Source: Acanthaster planci | Taxonomy: Eukaryota; Echinodermata; Asteroidea; Valvatida; Acanthasteridae | DNA: 24,878 bases | Reading direction: 5' to 3' | Assembly: GCF_001949145.1 (NCBI RefSeq) | Contig: NW_019091473.1 | Span: forward strand, 372,287 to 397,164 | Shown: positions 1 to 10,600 of the stretch, piece after piece | Numbering within the stretch: position 1 is the stretch's first letter | How the letters are laid out: every line of letters starts with the position of its first letter | Notes under the pieces: model-generated | What the model saw: only the letters and a program-made list of their open reading frames with translations | Told to the model about the DNA's origin: nothing | Database searches by the model: none | Made by a program: the position numbers and the translations under genes

Positions 1-1689
1 CGATTAAAATACCTGGTTCGGCTGAACTGCCGAACCAGCTAAAAAAGAATGTGGCTTTATCACATACTTTATAACAAACTAAGAGATAGAGAAATTAACA
101 ATCTCACTGACCACAAAATATGCAACACACTGTGTAGTGGATGGCATTAAACATGTAATCTGAAGAAGTCTCATATATGAGAGCAATATTAATCGTACTC
201 AACGGTTAGAAGAAAGTTGGGATTAACAGTTTAGACAAAAATCTTGCACATTATAGCAACAATTCAGAAGGAAACACGTGTTACTATTAGTTTGTAGTGT
301 AAAATACAAGTGGAACTGGGAGATAAAACATTCCCAAATATAGCAATATTATTAAATATGATGTACCATCAACTATTGATTAATAATTGTTATTAATAAT
401 TGTTATTTTTGGTTTGCGCTTTTCATGGGGGTCACCCTATATAACTGATGTTTTAATTGTGAATTATTAATATTGTGATTCTATTCCCGATAACCACGGG
501 GTTGAAAGGATTACTTCGAGGGAAGGGAATGTTGTTGACGGATTGTCATATTATTTTGAGGAACGAAGTAAAACAGAAATTCTTCTGCCAAACCTTTTCT
601 CCGTCTGTCCCCATTGGGACTCTGTAAAAAGCTGAATAACTTACCTAATTTTTATTCTGATATTATATGGGTTGGAATCTATAATATAAAAAAAAAAGGA
701 TTTAGAGCCTCCAGTGATCCTCTTCTTGTGCTTCCCAGTTCCTTTTGGTAGGTTATCTCCATGGGCGTCAACTGCTTCACAAAGATGTAGGGAGGACAAT
801 GAAGCAAGAATAAAAACGTTGAGCCCTTATTTTTGGCTGTGAAAAGTTTGAAACTGAACCCCTTCTATTGCTGATGGTTATTAAAGTATGCTGAATACCA
901 TTGCTGTTGCCCCTCCAAGGACATAACTATGTCCCTTTCACTAGCCTATTGTTTTGGAGTGTGGCAGACACTACAAAATGTTCAGACTTAAGTACTAATG
1001 ACTAAAATGCTTTCTGTATAACTGACGAAAGGGAAAACAATTTTAACAAAAAATTACAAAATGTACATCAATATAAATATCGACCTCTGTAAACAGTCAT
1101 ATGGGTCACACTCCCTTCCCCCCTACACTTTTCAAATTTTCATGGCTGGGTAAGTCACCCCCACCCCATGATTCCCCATTCCCATCTGCCAAATTTCCAG
1201 AACAAATTTACGCCACTACATTGGCCAGTTAAACTAGAAGGTTTTAAAGAATTATTCCCAAAATGATCGAAGAAACGAATAGTGCATATTGATATCGAAA
1301 ATGAAGTTATAATAATTTTGCAGCGGACGAAGAAACTTTTCGCTAGGCAACCGAAACGCAGATGGTCACTACATAATTATTTCGAGGGAACGAAATACAG
1401 TATATCGAGACAACGGAATAAATGAAATGTGTCCCTTGCGGGCTCCCTGTAGGAGTGTGGGCTTAATATGGCATGATTCGTTAGTGATTGCATAGGAGTT
1501 TATGCAACAAAAATATTTAGTTATTACATAAGCCCCGGAGTGCCATTTTCAAAAAGTATATTTTTTTCAACTCCGTTTTACTAGAAATATCTTTTCCAAA
1601 GTTGGTTTGTTCGAGACATATGTTTTGCAGTTCATTTGCATGAGATCTGTCATTAGAAATATTGAAGAGATAGACATAATCACTGCAGT
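1..1689. other. AT-rich sequence without a recognisable gene
   Basis: No open reading frame of note and no recognisable exon was seen on either strand. I looked for the missing first MIB/HERC2 domain and the ZZ zinc finger of the downstream Mind bomb gene and did not find them. There is a 13-bp direct duplication (ATTAATAATTGTT twice, about 379-404). Base composition is clearly more AT-rich than the retroelement that follows. It may be an intron or upstream flank of the Mind bomb gene. Confidence 0.5.
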
Positions 1690-1770
1690 GGATGACAAAT
1701 ACGGGAAAAAAGATAATCGATGACTTGCGATGTCGTGTTGCTGGTAGCGACGTTTCGGCTACTGGTGCTG

Positions 1771-2586
1771 CTAGCCTTCATCATGCAACTGAAGTGTGGA
1801 TGCTGCAGAGTCCGCTGTATACCGCTGGACCGCGTCCTCCGTGTATTGCGGACGCGGTACGGGTAACCTCAGCGGGCGTCGCACGCTCCACGCCATGGGC
1901 GTGTCCTCGGTGTGGCTCCGTAGCGCTCCGGTGCTTCGGTGGTTGTGTTGGCGGATGGTGGGGAGCCAGAACCCGGGGATGTCGACACCGCTGTCCCTGT
2001 TGATGTTGTGTCCATTCAGGCGGATGTGGATGGCCTCCTTGACGCGTCTTGTGTACCAATGCTGGTCTTGGTCCACGCACTGCACACCGTCCCAATTGGG
2101 GTGGTGACCAGCTCCCCAGGTGTGCTCGGCTACCGCTGACGACTCCACACGGGAGAGTCTCACGTCGCGCTGGTGCTCCTTGATTTTCTCACCGATTGGT
2201 CTACCAGTTTCGCCGATGTATACCTTGCCACAGTCACCGCATGATATCCTGTAGACCACTCCTCCGCGTCTTCCGGGTGGGGTGGGATCCTTAGGACGCA
2301 CAAGCTGGTTCCTCAAGGTGGTGGATGATCGGAACACTGTGTGGACGCCGTGGTCCTCCAGGATCCTCTTCAGCCGTCCGGAGATACCGTCCACAAAGGG
2401 AAGAACGGTGAAAGCCTTATACTCCGGTCGCTCCACTTCGGTGCTGGTCGTGGGTCCTGATGACTGCCAGATAAAGGAAGCTGGATACCCGTTCGCCGTG
2501 AGGGCAGCGGTGACTCGGCGTCTCTCGGCGGCTGTGTGGTGCGGTCTGGTGATCTCGGCAGGGGAGAGCGATGTCCGGTCAGGCAA
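1771..2586 (-). pseudogene. PLE C-terminal part with GIY-YIG endonuclease
   Basis: This is the C-terminal third of the PLE protein, in frame with the RT portion across one TAG. The first 12 residues (DRTSLSPAEI) still belong to the region just after RT motif A. At nt 2552 the sequence jumps to the thumb and linker (RPHHTAAERRR, then ANGYP). Around residues 108-195 lies the GIY-YIG domain: GGVVYRISC, a CGDCGK zinc-knuckle-like insert, then VYIGETGRP and a downstream EHQRD. This domain nicks target DNA for target-primed reverse transcription in the endonuclease-bearing PLEs. It ends with the usual LHDEG followed by a stop. The family assignment is firm; the subfamily is not determined. Confidence 0.87.
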
Positions 2587-3560
2587 CTAAGGGTCTTCCT
2601 CCAGGCAACGAAGGGCCACACAGCAAGCGCCATCTATGGGGACGTTGGTAGACAAAGACACGACGTCGAAAGAGATCAACGCCTCACGGCTGTCGATGTG
2701 CTGCCCGCCGAGGAACTCTGCGAAAGCTTTAGAGTTGGGCACGGTGTTCGGCGTGTTACCGGTCAGCGGTGACAGGATCCCCGCGAGATGCTTGGAGAGG
2801 TTGTAGGCAAAGGAACTCACGCACAAAACGATGGGTCTCAAGGGTGTCCCCGGCTTCTGGATCTTGGGTAGACCGTACATCCGGGGAGGCTGTTTGCTGG
2901 TGGGGCGTAACTTTCGGTAGGTGGCGTCGTCAAGATCTCCGGACTTGTTAAGGGCGAGAAGCCGGGCTGTGATCTTCCTGCAGAGCCTGTCGGTGGGGTC
3001 CTTAGCCAATATCTGGTAATGGCCCGTGGAGATGAAGATGAGCTCACCCATCTTGTCCCGGTACGTGTGGGCGTCGAGGATCACGCTGGCACGGCCCTTG
3101 TCGGCGGGGAGGATCAAGAGGGAACGATCTTGCCGTAGAGCCTTCAGCGAGATGTGTTGCTCCCGGTTGATGTTGCTCCTGGGCGGGCGTGCCCTCCATA
3201 ACGTGATGTTGACTTCTCTCAGATCAGCTTTTTCCGGGTCCAGCCTCTTCAACGTTGTTTCCACATTGGCCACGATCTCCGTTGCCGGTACGTGGTCGGG
3301 GGTGACGGCGAAGTTGAGGCCTTTCCCTAGAAGAGATGTCTCGACGGTGGTGAGGGTCCTCGTGGAGAGGTTGACGACCCACTTCGATGTATCAACGGCA
3401 GACTCAATTGGGCCCTGGCTAGTGCGATGGGCCGAACTCTCCTCAGTTTTAGGCCTTGGAACTTGGCGAGTTGGCGGGCCTTGCACTTCTCGAACTCCCG
3501 GCGGCAACAGCGGTCGATATGCTGGGTGAGCTGGGTACGGTCAGCTTCACTGAAGGTGGA
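2587..3560 (-). pseudogene. PLE reverse transcriptase, N-terminal half
   Basis: This part would copy element RNA into DNA at the target. Read on the - strand it starts with a KFQGLK-type basic stretch, changes frame near 3440-3480, and continues through NLSTRTLTTVE and GKGLNFA, which are typical of the PLE N-terminus. RT blocks follow: LILPADKGRASVI, then YGLPKIQKPGTPLRPI, then SFDVVSLSTNVP, which is motif A with its catalytic aspartate. A single TAG at 2587-2589 separates this frame from the endonuclease part, which continues in the same frame. The catalytic motif C is absent here because the palm core was removed near 2552. The beginning at 3560 abuts the inverted fragment, so any further 5' sequence is lost. 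Confidence 0.85.
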
Positions 3561-3566
3561 CTGGAT

Positions 3567-4056
3567 CTGCCGAGATTGTCTCCCTGCTAGAGTTTGTCCT
3601 GCGTTCCACGTATTTCCTGTACGATGGAGCGTACTACGGGCAGACAGACGGAGCAGCCATGGGTAGTCCGGTGTCAGCGGTTATTGCCAATCTGTACATG
3701 GAATCGTTCGAGGAGGAAGCCCTGCAGAGTTGCCCACCCGACTGCCGTCCTACCCTGTGGAAGCGGTACGTCGATCTTTGTCATTGCACCACGGGATCAA
3801 GCCAGCCGTCTACTCAACCAGCTGAACAGCCTCTAGCCCAGCATCCAGTTCACCATAGAGAATGAGCAAGACAACAGCATCGCATTCCTGGACACCATGG
3901 TCCACAGGGAACCCGACGGCAGCCTGACCAGCACCGTGTATCGCAAGCCTACCCACACCGACCATTACCTGGCCTTTGACTCACCCCACCCAGTGTCCGT
4001 CAAGAGGGGCGTGGCCAAGTGCCTACATGACCGCACCTCACGCCTAGTCACCAGAC
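3567..4056 (+). pseudogene. Inverted PLE reverse-transcriptase core (motifs B-C)
   Basis: This + strand fragment encodes EIVSLLEFVLRSTYF, YGQTDGAAMGSP (motif B), ANLYMESFEEEAL, and then the catalytic motif C, read as RYVD. The second aspartate of the expected YVDD is lost through a frame change near 3770-3777. The frame that continues (FVIAPRD) is consistent with a net loss of two bases. One in-frame TAG follows at 3833-3835. The thumb then reads FLDTMVHREPDGSL and VYRKPTHTDHYLAF, ending in CLHDR...LVTR. It supplies exactly the piece missing from the - strand copy. It starts with CTGCCGAGAT and ends with TCACCAGAC, and both sequences are also present at the deletion junction at 2544-2561. Confidence 0.88.
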
Positions 4057-4062
4057 TTGAAT

Positions 4063-4565
4063 TTATTTCTTGCCAAAACAACCCTCAAAAACGAAGTTGG
4101 AAAATATTCCTCGTAACAGTTATTTGTGTCCGAAAATAAAAATAATATGTGTAAATGTAGATCTCAAAACAACGAAGTAAAGGTATAAAGTCTTTAATAT
4201 ACGAACTTGGGAAAAAACAAATCTCGTAAAAATGAAGTTTGAAAAATACACTTCATTAAAACGAACTTCGGACACAGACAGTCTTGTGCGAACCAGTAAA
4301 TGCACTCAAACCATTTAAAACGCCCTCCTCGATCACGTGATCAGCTCAACGAAGGTTGAAGTAATGCTTGCTAATTTGGCGCAACCTCGAGGCTATCAGG
4401 TAGTGGAGTCAGGCAAAAGTCATCACCAATTATGATCATACAGTATATTCCATACTCTCTACAAGTAAAGCGACATTTCAAAACCTTTGCAGGTCACTGG
4501 GAGCAAACCTATACTGTTGACAGCTATTTCAGGATAAGTTTACTGGTAGATTCATTTTTCTCCAG
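4063..4565. other. AT-rich spacer with degenerate ACGAAGT/ACGAACTT motifs
   Basis: No gene is seen. ACGAAGT, ACGAACTT and their complements recur about six times between 4088 and 4270. A short inverted pair, TGTGTCCGAA (4125-4134) and TTCGGACACA (4267-4276), brackets the cluster, suggesting a small decayed repeat. The last 20 bp before 4566 form a pyrimidine-rich 3' splice site (TTCATTTTTCTCCAG). Confidence 0.45.
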
Positions 4566-4672
4566 GACTGAGATGCCCCCTCGATTAAAAGCCATGAAAT
4601 GCCGTTCTATGGGCATTTTTCCAGGTGCCCGAGTGGTGCGGGGGCCTGATTGGAAATGGGCAGACCAAGATG
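4566..4672 (+). CDS. MIB exon: linker and start of MIB/HERC2 domain
   Basis: Preceded by a good acceptor (TTTTTCTCCAG, AG at 4564-4565) and ended by donor GTAAGG at 4673. The frame reads MPPRLKAMKCRSMGIF and then GARVVRGPDWKWADQD, which is the opening of a MIB/HERC2 domain. The residues before the domain resemble the linker that joins the ZZ finger to the second MIB domain in complete Mind bombs. I therefore read it as an internal exon entered in phase 1. The ATG at 4573 is in frame, so a shorter protein starting here is also possible. It ends in phase 1. Confidence 0.85.
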
Positions 4673-7600
4673 GTAAGGGAATATCAGAATGCACAAAATG
4701 CTTTCTAGAAACTGCATTTGTCTTAAACTCAACAATTTGTTTTAATTTTAAAAGCAAAAGATAAATTGGTAAGCTATATTGGAGCATCCTGCATTCGAGC
4801 ATGCACAAGCAGTAAAACTTGCTCAAAAGTCAGGCAAATTTGAAACTGTTACTTGCAGGCATTTTAAACGGCATTACCATGACATTCTTTAATTGAGCAT
4901 CAAACAGATTTTTTTGTTTTATTCTTTGCCGCCCCCTCGACTAACATCGCCTTTGATAGGAGGGGAAGGGAAAATTGGTACTGTGAAGGACTTGGACGAC
5001 GGGGAGGGAACTTACCGTTCTTGGGTTACTGTGCAGTGGCCCAATGGATCAACTAACTTGTACCGGCGGGGCGACGAAGGCAAATTGGATGTCCAGTACA
5101 CGGTGGAAGAGACTGCTGGAGAGTTTTACATTGATCACCTCCCATGTATTGGTAAGGTGGTCCAATTGTCATGGACAAGAACATTGTAAGGGAAAGGAAA
5201 ATGGTCCTCTACCTCTATGCTATGAATATATTTGTACTCGGCCACTGCACAGCAATTACTCCCTGTTCCTGAATAGCACATCAAGATTTTCTGATTACTG
5301 TTTATGTATTATATCATTCATTCTGGTGAACTAAAGAAGCCAAACATCTCTCAACGCATCCATGGTGCTGTACTTTGCTGGGCTGAAAGAAAGCAAAGAC
5401 AATGACAGTATGTTTTGGACATGGGAGGAAAACCCCAGATAATATTTCGTGGAAAATTTACAGAATCATACACCACTTTAAACGTTTTGCAGTTTTAACT
5501 TGATTTTGTTTTTTTTAGAAAATATTCGTGTGGCCTTGAAGTGCACATCCACGCAATTTTTGTTAAGCCAAATGTCCCGTATGGATGGCAGTAATATTGT
5601 CGCAGGAGTACCTGTTAGCTGTCCCAAATCAGATGATGTCACGTGACTAAATGTCTTCTATGCCAAAACAACGCCCAACTATAAATAATCAGGTTTTTTT
5701 CGTAATTATACAGATGCAGATAACATCCGCCCTTACTTGGATTCTGGAGACAAGGTCCGCTTGTTAGAATTGGATTTAGCAGAGCTCAAGAACATGCAAA
5801 TGGAAAGGTGTGGATGGAACGAAGAAATAAATGACGTAAGTTCAACTCCTAACTTTGATACCAGTGCAGTGACGAAATCAATAATTGTTGAGGTGACATT
5901 GACTGTATGTTGCAAATTGAACCAAGTCACGTTTAACCAAACTAATAGAATCTTCAATGCCTCAGCTATATGATTAATTAATAGAGTAGGAGCCCAGGGG
6001 TGTCAGCCTGGGATATATATGTATTGCCTTACCTTTTTCGAAGAACGTGTGTGCGTTTAATGTTTTAATCAAAGACCCATTGATAATCGCCGTCCACATG
6101 GGGTGAATGGAATATCCTGAACGACAACATTTCCTTTTTTTATACTGCCGCAGCATTTAGTGTCGCGCTATAAACCTCTTTACAGACCGGGAGCCCAGAG
6201 GTATCAGCCTAGCTGAAAAGCTAACCAATTGCTAGTTACATGATGATATGCCCATAATACCATTATTAAAGGATATGGACGTCTGCCGGGTAAGCCATGG
6301 TGGAGGTGACAGATAGAAAAGGGCAGTTTAGTGGCCTAAAAATTTCGGCTAGCTCAACCCATAAGCTAATTTCCTAAAACCTATGTCGATCCAAGCATTC
6401 CCAACTCCGGGTCCATGTGGTGCTATTGACAGACAGTTTTAGTGGTGGGGGGAGTCTGACAGACGTCCATGAGTGGTACGCCCGAAGTTAGTTAGATCAA
6501 CAATTTAGCTAACTGGCTGAAAGTTATTGTAAAATGTAAACTGTGATCCGCTTTATCCATATTCACAACTGACAGACATTTTCGGTGGTGGGTTGCTCCT
6601 AACAGACACTTTTACTTCCAAAATTGAGCTAGATCAGCTAATTAAACTGCTCACATGTTGAAACCTACCACACATTGTCCAGTATAACCACTTATGTCTG
6701 TAATAACAATTGAAAGACATTGTGTGTGGTGGGATACCTCTGTAAGACACTTCTTATTCCTCCCTTTTCCTGTTGAATAGGGAGGGTCATATTTTGAACC
6801 AGAAAGGGCCAGGGTCTGACATTTTTTCCGGCTCAATCTGACTCTGGACGTTTTTTAACAATGTATGGACATGGTATGAATATACGTTGTGGTATATTAT
6901 CTATTTTGCAGTCTTCGGTGTACTGAAATACAAACTCACAAATTTTCAAATTTATGCTCTCTTTCCATTATTGTGTTTGCTATTCTATTGAACATTGTTC
7001 CATAATCATTTTCTTGATGAATGTGCATGATTCCTTTGTATCCTGTATTTTTATTGTTTGTGTATCTTTGTATCTTCTGTGCTTTTTTCTTGAGCTACAG
7101 TGTATAGGGGCCTATTAAATCTGACGGTCCTTGCTTTGCTCTTTGTTGTAAACGTACTTGTAAGTAATAATTAAAAACTGATAAGTCGACCTTTTTCACA
7201 ATATGAATGCCAGATAAAAGTGAACAAAAGTTTGTGGAATCAAATACGCGGTCTGTGGGGGAAAATTCTTGAGTTTCTCAATGACACTGTGCAGTCTGTG
7301 CATTCAATTGCTAAGAATATCTTGTTAAGCATTACTCGCAAGCTGTTAGTTTCGTAAATGCCTTAGAATCCTATAAATAAGACTCAGATTACTTACTTCT
7401 TGAAACTGAAAGGGGATGTTAGAGACCATTTTCTTTAGTGTGTGAAAGAGCCTGCACACCTCGTCCCCAGAGTGCCCATGTGTAATCTGATGTGCTGGAA
7501 TGTCTATTGTGAGTTCTACAGGCTGTACAGGCAGCCATCTTATTAGCCACGCTGTCCTTTAGACACTGCTGACTTGTTACCCCCCATTTCGGTAAGAAAC

Positions 7601-10600
7601 ATAGTCCTTTTTGTGAACATGGTTCGAAGCACTTTGAATGAGGTAGTTTAAACTATCTGTCCATATCTACGGAGGTTTCATTACATCTTTGAGAAGATCA
7701 TCATTCCAGATCCAGTGACTGTATACCTACACATGAACAAAAACAAAGTTATGTTCATGGTATGCTTTTGTGCTTATGCAGAATTAGTTCGTATGTAAAT
7801 TGAGGTCTTATACAAATTTGAGTAAACGATATAACAGGTTGACTTGTTTGATTTGAAAGTACATGTACATTACAGAAGAATACTAAAAATGCTAAATACT
7901 TGCTGAAATTGAATACATGCTTTTGACTTGTAAATGCCAGCGAGAAAGATCATTGTTTAAAAAAGAGTTTGAATGGGCATTGTGTAAAGTAGAATTACTT
8001 GGGGCTGAATTTAGCTGGGAAACCTGTATTGAAGTGATATAGCCTGTAAATTGTGGGAATTTAGCCTTTGGGATGCAAACGGGATGTGTTAAATAATTAT
8101 TAAAAAAACAGCTAAACGTAAACCTGAGCTGCCTGTTTCTCTACATCAGAAAAATACTAAAACTGCATNCTATACTATACTATACTATACTATACTATAC
8201 TATACTATACTATACTATACTATACTATACTATACTATACTATACTATACTATACTATACTATACTATACTATACTATACTATACTATACTATACTATAC
8301 TATACTATACTATACTATACTATACTATACTATACTATACTATACTATACTATACTATACTATACTATACTATACTATACTATACTATACTATACTATAC
8401 TATACTATACTATACTATACTATACTATACCAAACTACATACTAAAAAATTAAAGTGGGTAGACTTAAATGAAACAATGTGTTTTTCACAAACTCCTTGC
8501 ATTTTGTGTTTCCTTTTGTGCGTGTTAGTTATTATTTTTGTAGTTGTATGTTTTTTTTTCCAGAAAAGACTGATGGCCATGTAATTACATGTAGATTGAG
8601 CAAATTACTTTGAAGATGGACCTGCAGCTATCGCAATCAGTCGACCAGGGGTCTGCTATATATTCTGGATGTCAACTGGAGTCAACTGCTGAAGATGCCA
8701 AGTCATAAAAACATTTAACGAAGCAACGTGGGCAAAAGTACAAAATGCCGCTAAAATCTGCAAAGACCTGGCTTGTGACAAATATGGTAATGCTACACAA
8801 AGAATCTTAGCAGCTCAAAACAAGGACCCTCCCCTGGGATACCATTCATCCTGCCAGAAGAAGTTTACAGTAGTAAGGGCTAACCTCTCTGACGACTCTG
8901 AACGGTGTAAAGAAGATGACAAACTCAGATGGGCTGCACTTCACCTCCGTGCACAGATAATGAAACTGGCAACGACACAGACACTAAGTCCAGCTACGGT
9001 TCAAAACCTGAAGGAGTCTGCCCCAGAAGTACCACCTCAGTTGGCCTTACTTTATAGACATCTACTGAGTGGCTTGGTGACTCCATCTGGCAGTGATGCC
9101 CAGGAAGCAATTGAGAGGAAGCTGACTGCTCTGGCATCTTATGCCATTTACAGTGTCACACGTGGAGCAGTTAGACCATGGAAGCATACCATGATTGGCC
9201 TCGGCCTCTCCTCGCTGACCGGATCAAAACTCACTTTGATGATCCTGAACAGGGCAGGGCACTGTACCAATTACAGTGAGGTTAAAGGACTGGAAACAGA
9301 ATTTGCATACACATTAGAGTCCTACCTACGTAATACTCCTGATGGTATCCACTTACATCCAGATTTGGCCACTCTACCGTATGGGCTAACAACGACGTAA
9401 CCGTTGAAACTCTTGACGGTAAAGATACCCTCCATGCAACAGTTGGACACACGTACCAGAATATGTTAGAGACTTGTAATCAACCAATCCGCTCACAGTC
9501 CACGGAGTTTCGAGGAGAAAGAAATCGGCGACCATTCGAGGGACAGGAACGGGAGTTCTTTCATCTTTCGTCTGCAGTAATGCAGTGTCTCTCACAGCCA
9601 TGGGGAACCTGAAACTTCGAGCCCTGGACCTGTATTGGATATGGAGGCTGGACTATGGGAAGACTCCACTGTACCATGGGTTCATCAGCAGATATATTAA
9701 GGGTGTTCTGCCAGACCAGCAAATCTCATACGTGGATCCAATATTCAGATCTCCGACGAATAATGATATTGTACGAGAAACGATGGTTCGAAGCATGAAC
9801 GTTGTGCAGGAAACTGGCCAAAGGTATGGAGTAGTGATGTACGACCTGGCAGTTGCTCTGAAGGTCTATTCGATCTAAGCTGTGGAAAGTCCACTATTTG
9901 ACAAGCTTCTGATCATGCTTGGCAGTTTCCAGATTGAACTTGCTTTTTACGGAGCAGTCGGTACCATGATAAGTGACAGTGGGATCGAATATATCCTTTC
10001 AGAAGCAGATGTACTAGCCGAAGGATCCGTCATGGGCTTTACTAAAAGGCAAATTCTACAACCGCTGCACAAGAATTCATGAGTTAGTCGCCAATGAAAT
10101 GGAACGGAAGATGTACCAACGATTCCTCAACACCCTATCAGTGGAGGAACTCGAGTATCTCAGAGTGGTGTGGAACACCATTCCATCTGACCATAGCCAG
10201 GTTGAGTTTAATCTCATGGATCCAATCATTCTACAACATCCTCAAAAATATGAGCAGTTCTTTCAAGATGTCCCGAGAGGAAGTTTGCAGCTCACAGCTC
10301 ACTTCTGGGGTATTTATGTCTTCATCATTATCCGACTCTATAAAGAATTTCAGCGAATTGTGAAGACAAATGATTTCAGTGCCTTCATTGATAATATCCC
10401 GGCAATGTGTGACACATTCTTCGCTCTAAACCGGCCCAACTATGCAAGATGGGGCACACTCTTCCATCAGAAGCTAACATCAGTAGAGCCAGAGATTCGT
10501 GAGATCCTAGAGAAAGGGGCATTTGTATAAGACGCACGGCAAAGGATTACAGTCGGTCAGCAGTGGACCTGTCCTTAAAGCAGTCAGTGAACCGCGATGC

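Larger units (their letters stand above)
1690..4056 (-). mobile_element. Rearranged Penelope-like (PLE) retroelement
   Basis: A GC-rich block in AT-rich surroundings carries all recognisable parts of an endonuclease-bearing Penelope-like element: an N-terminal region, a reverse transcriptase and a GIY-YIG endonuclease. Reading the - strand from 3560 down gives N-terminus, RT up to motif A, then directly the linker and GIY-YIG domain. The 490-bp RT core with motifs B and C is missing there and lies at 3567-4056 in the opposite orientation. The 3' boundary is approximate, about 1690-1770. No terminal direct repeats (pLTRs) or target duplication were recognised. The copy is dead: it has an in-frame stop, at least two frameshifts, and a rearranged order. 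Confidence 0.85.

Noticed and set aside
3026-3529. 167-residue + strand open frame
   Set aside because: It is antisense to the recognisable Penelope-like RT and has no family features of its own.
2552-3577. Idea that the gap in the - strand RT is a spliced intron (retro-copied spliced RNA)
   Set aside because: The lost segment does not begin with GT and end with AG at the junction, and the removed piece is coding RT core that is found inverted nearby.
1690-4056. Simple twin-priming (5' inversion) model for the retroelement
   Set aside because: Twin priming inverts the 5' end, but here the N-terminal part keeps the orientation of the 3' part and only the middle is inverted and displaced.
8170-8430. 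CRISPR-like or satellite array
   Set aside because: There are no spacers, only a perfect 5-bp microsatellite.
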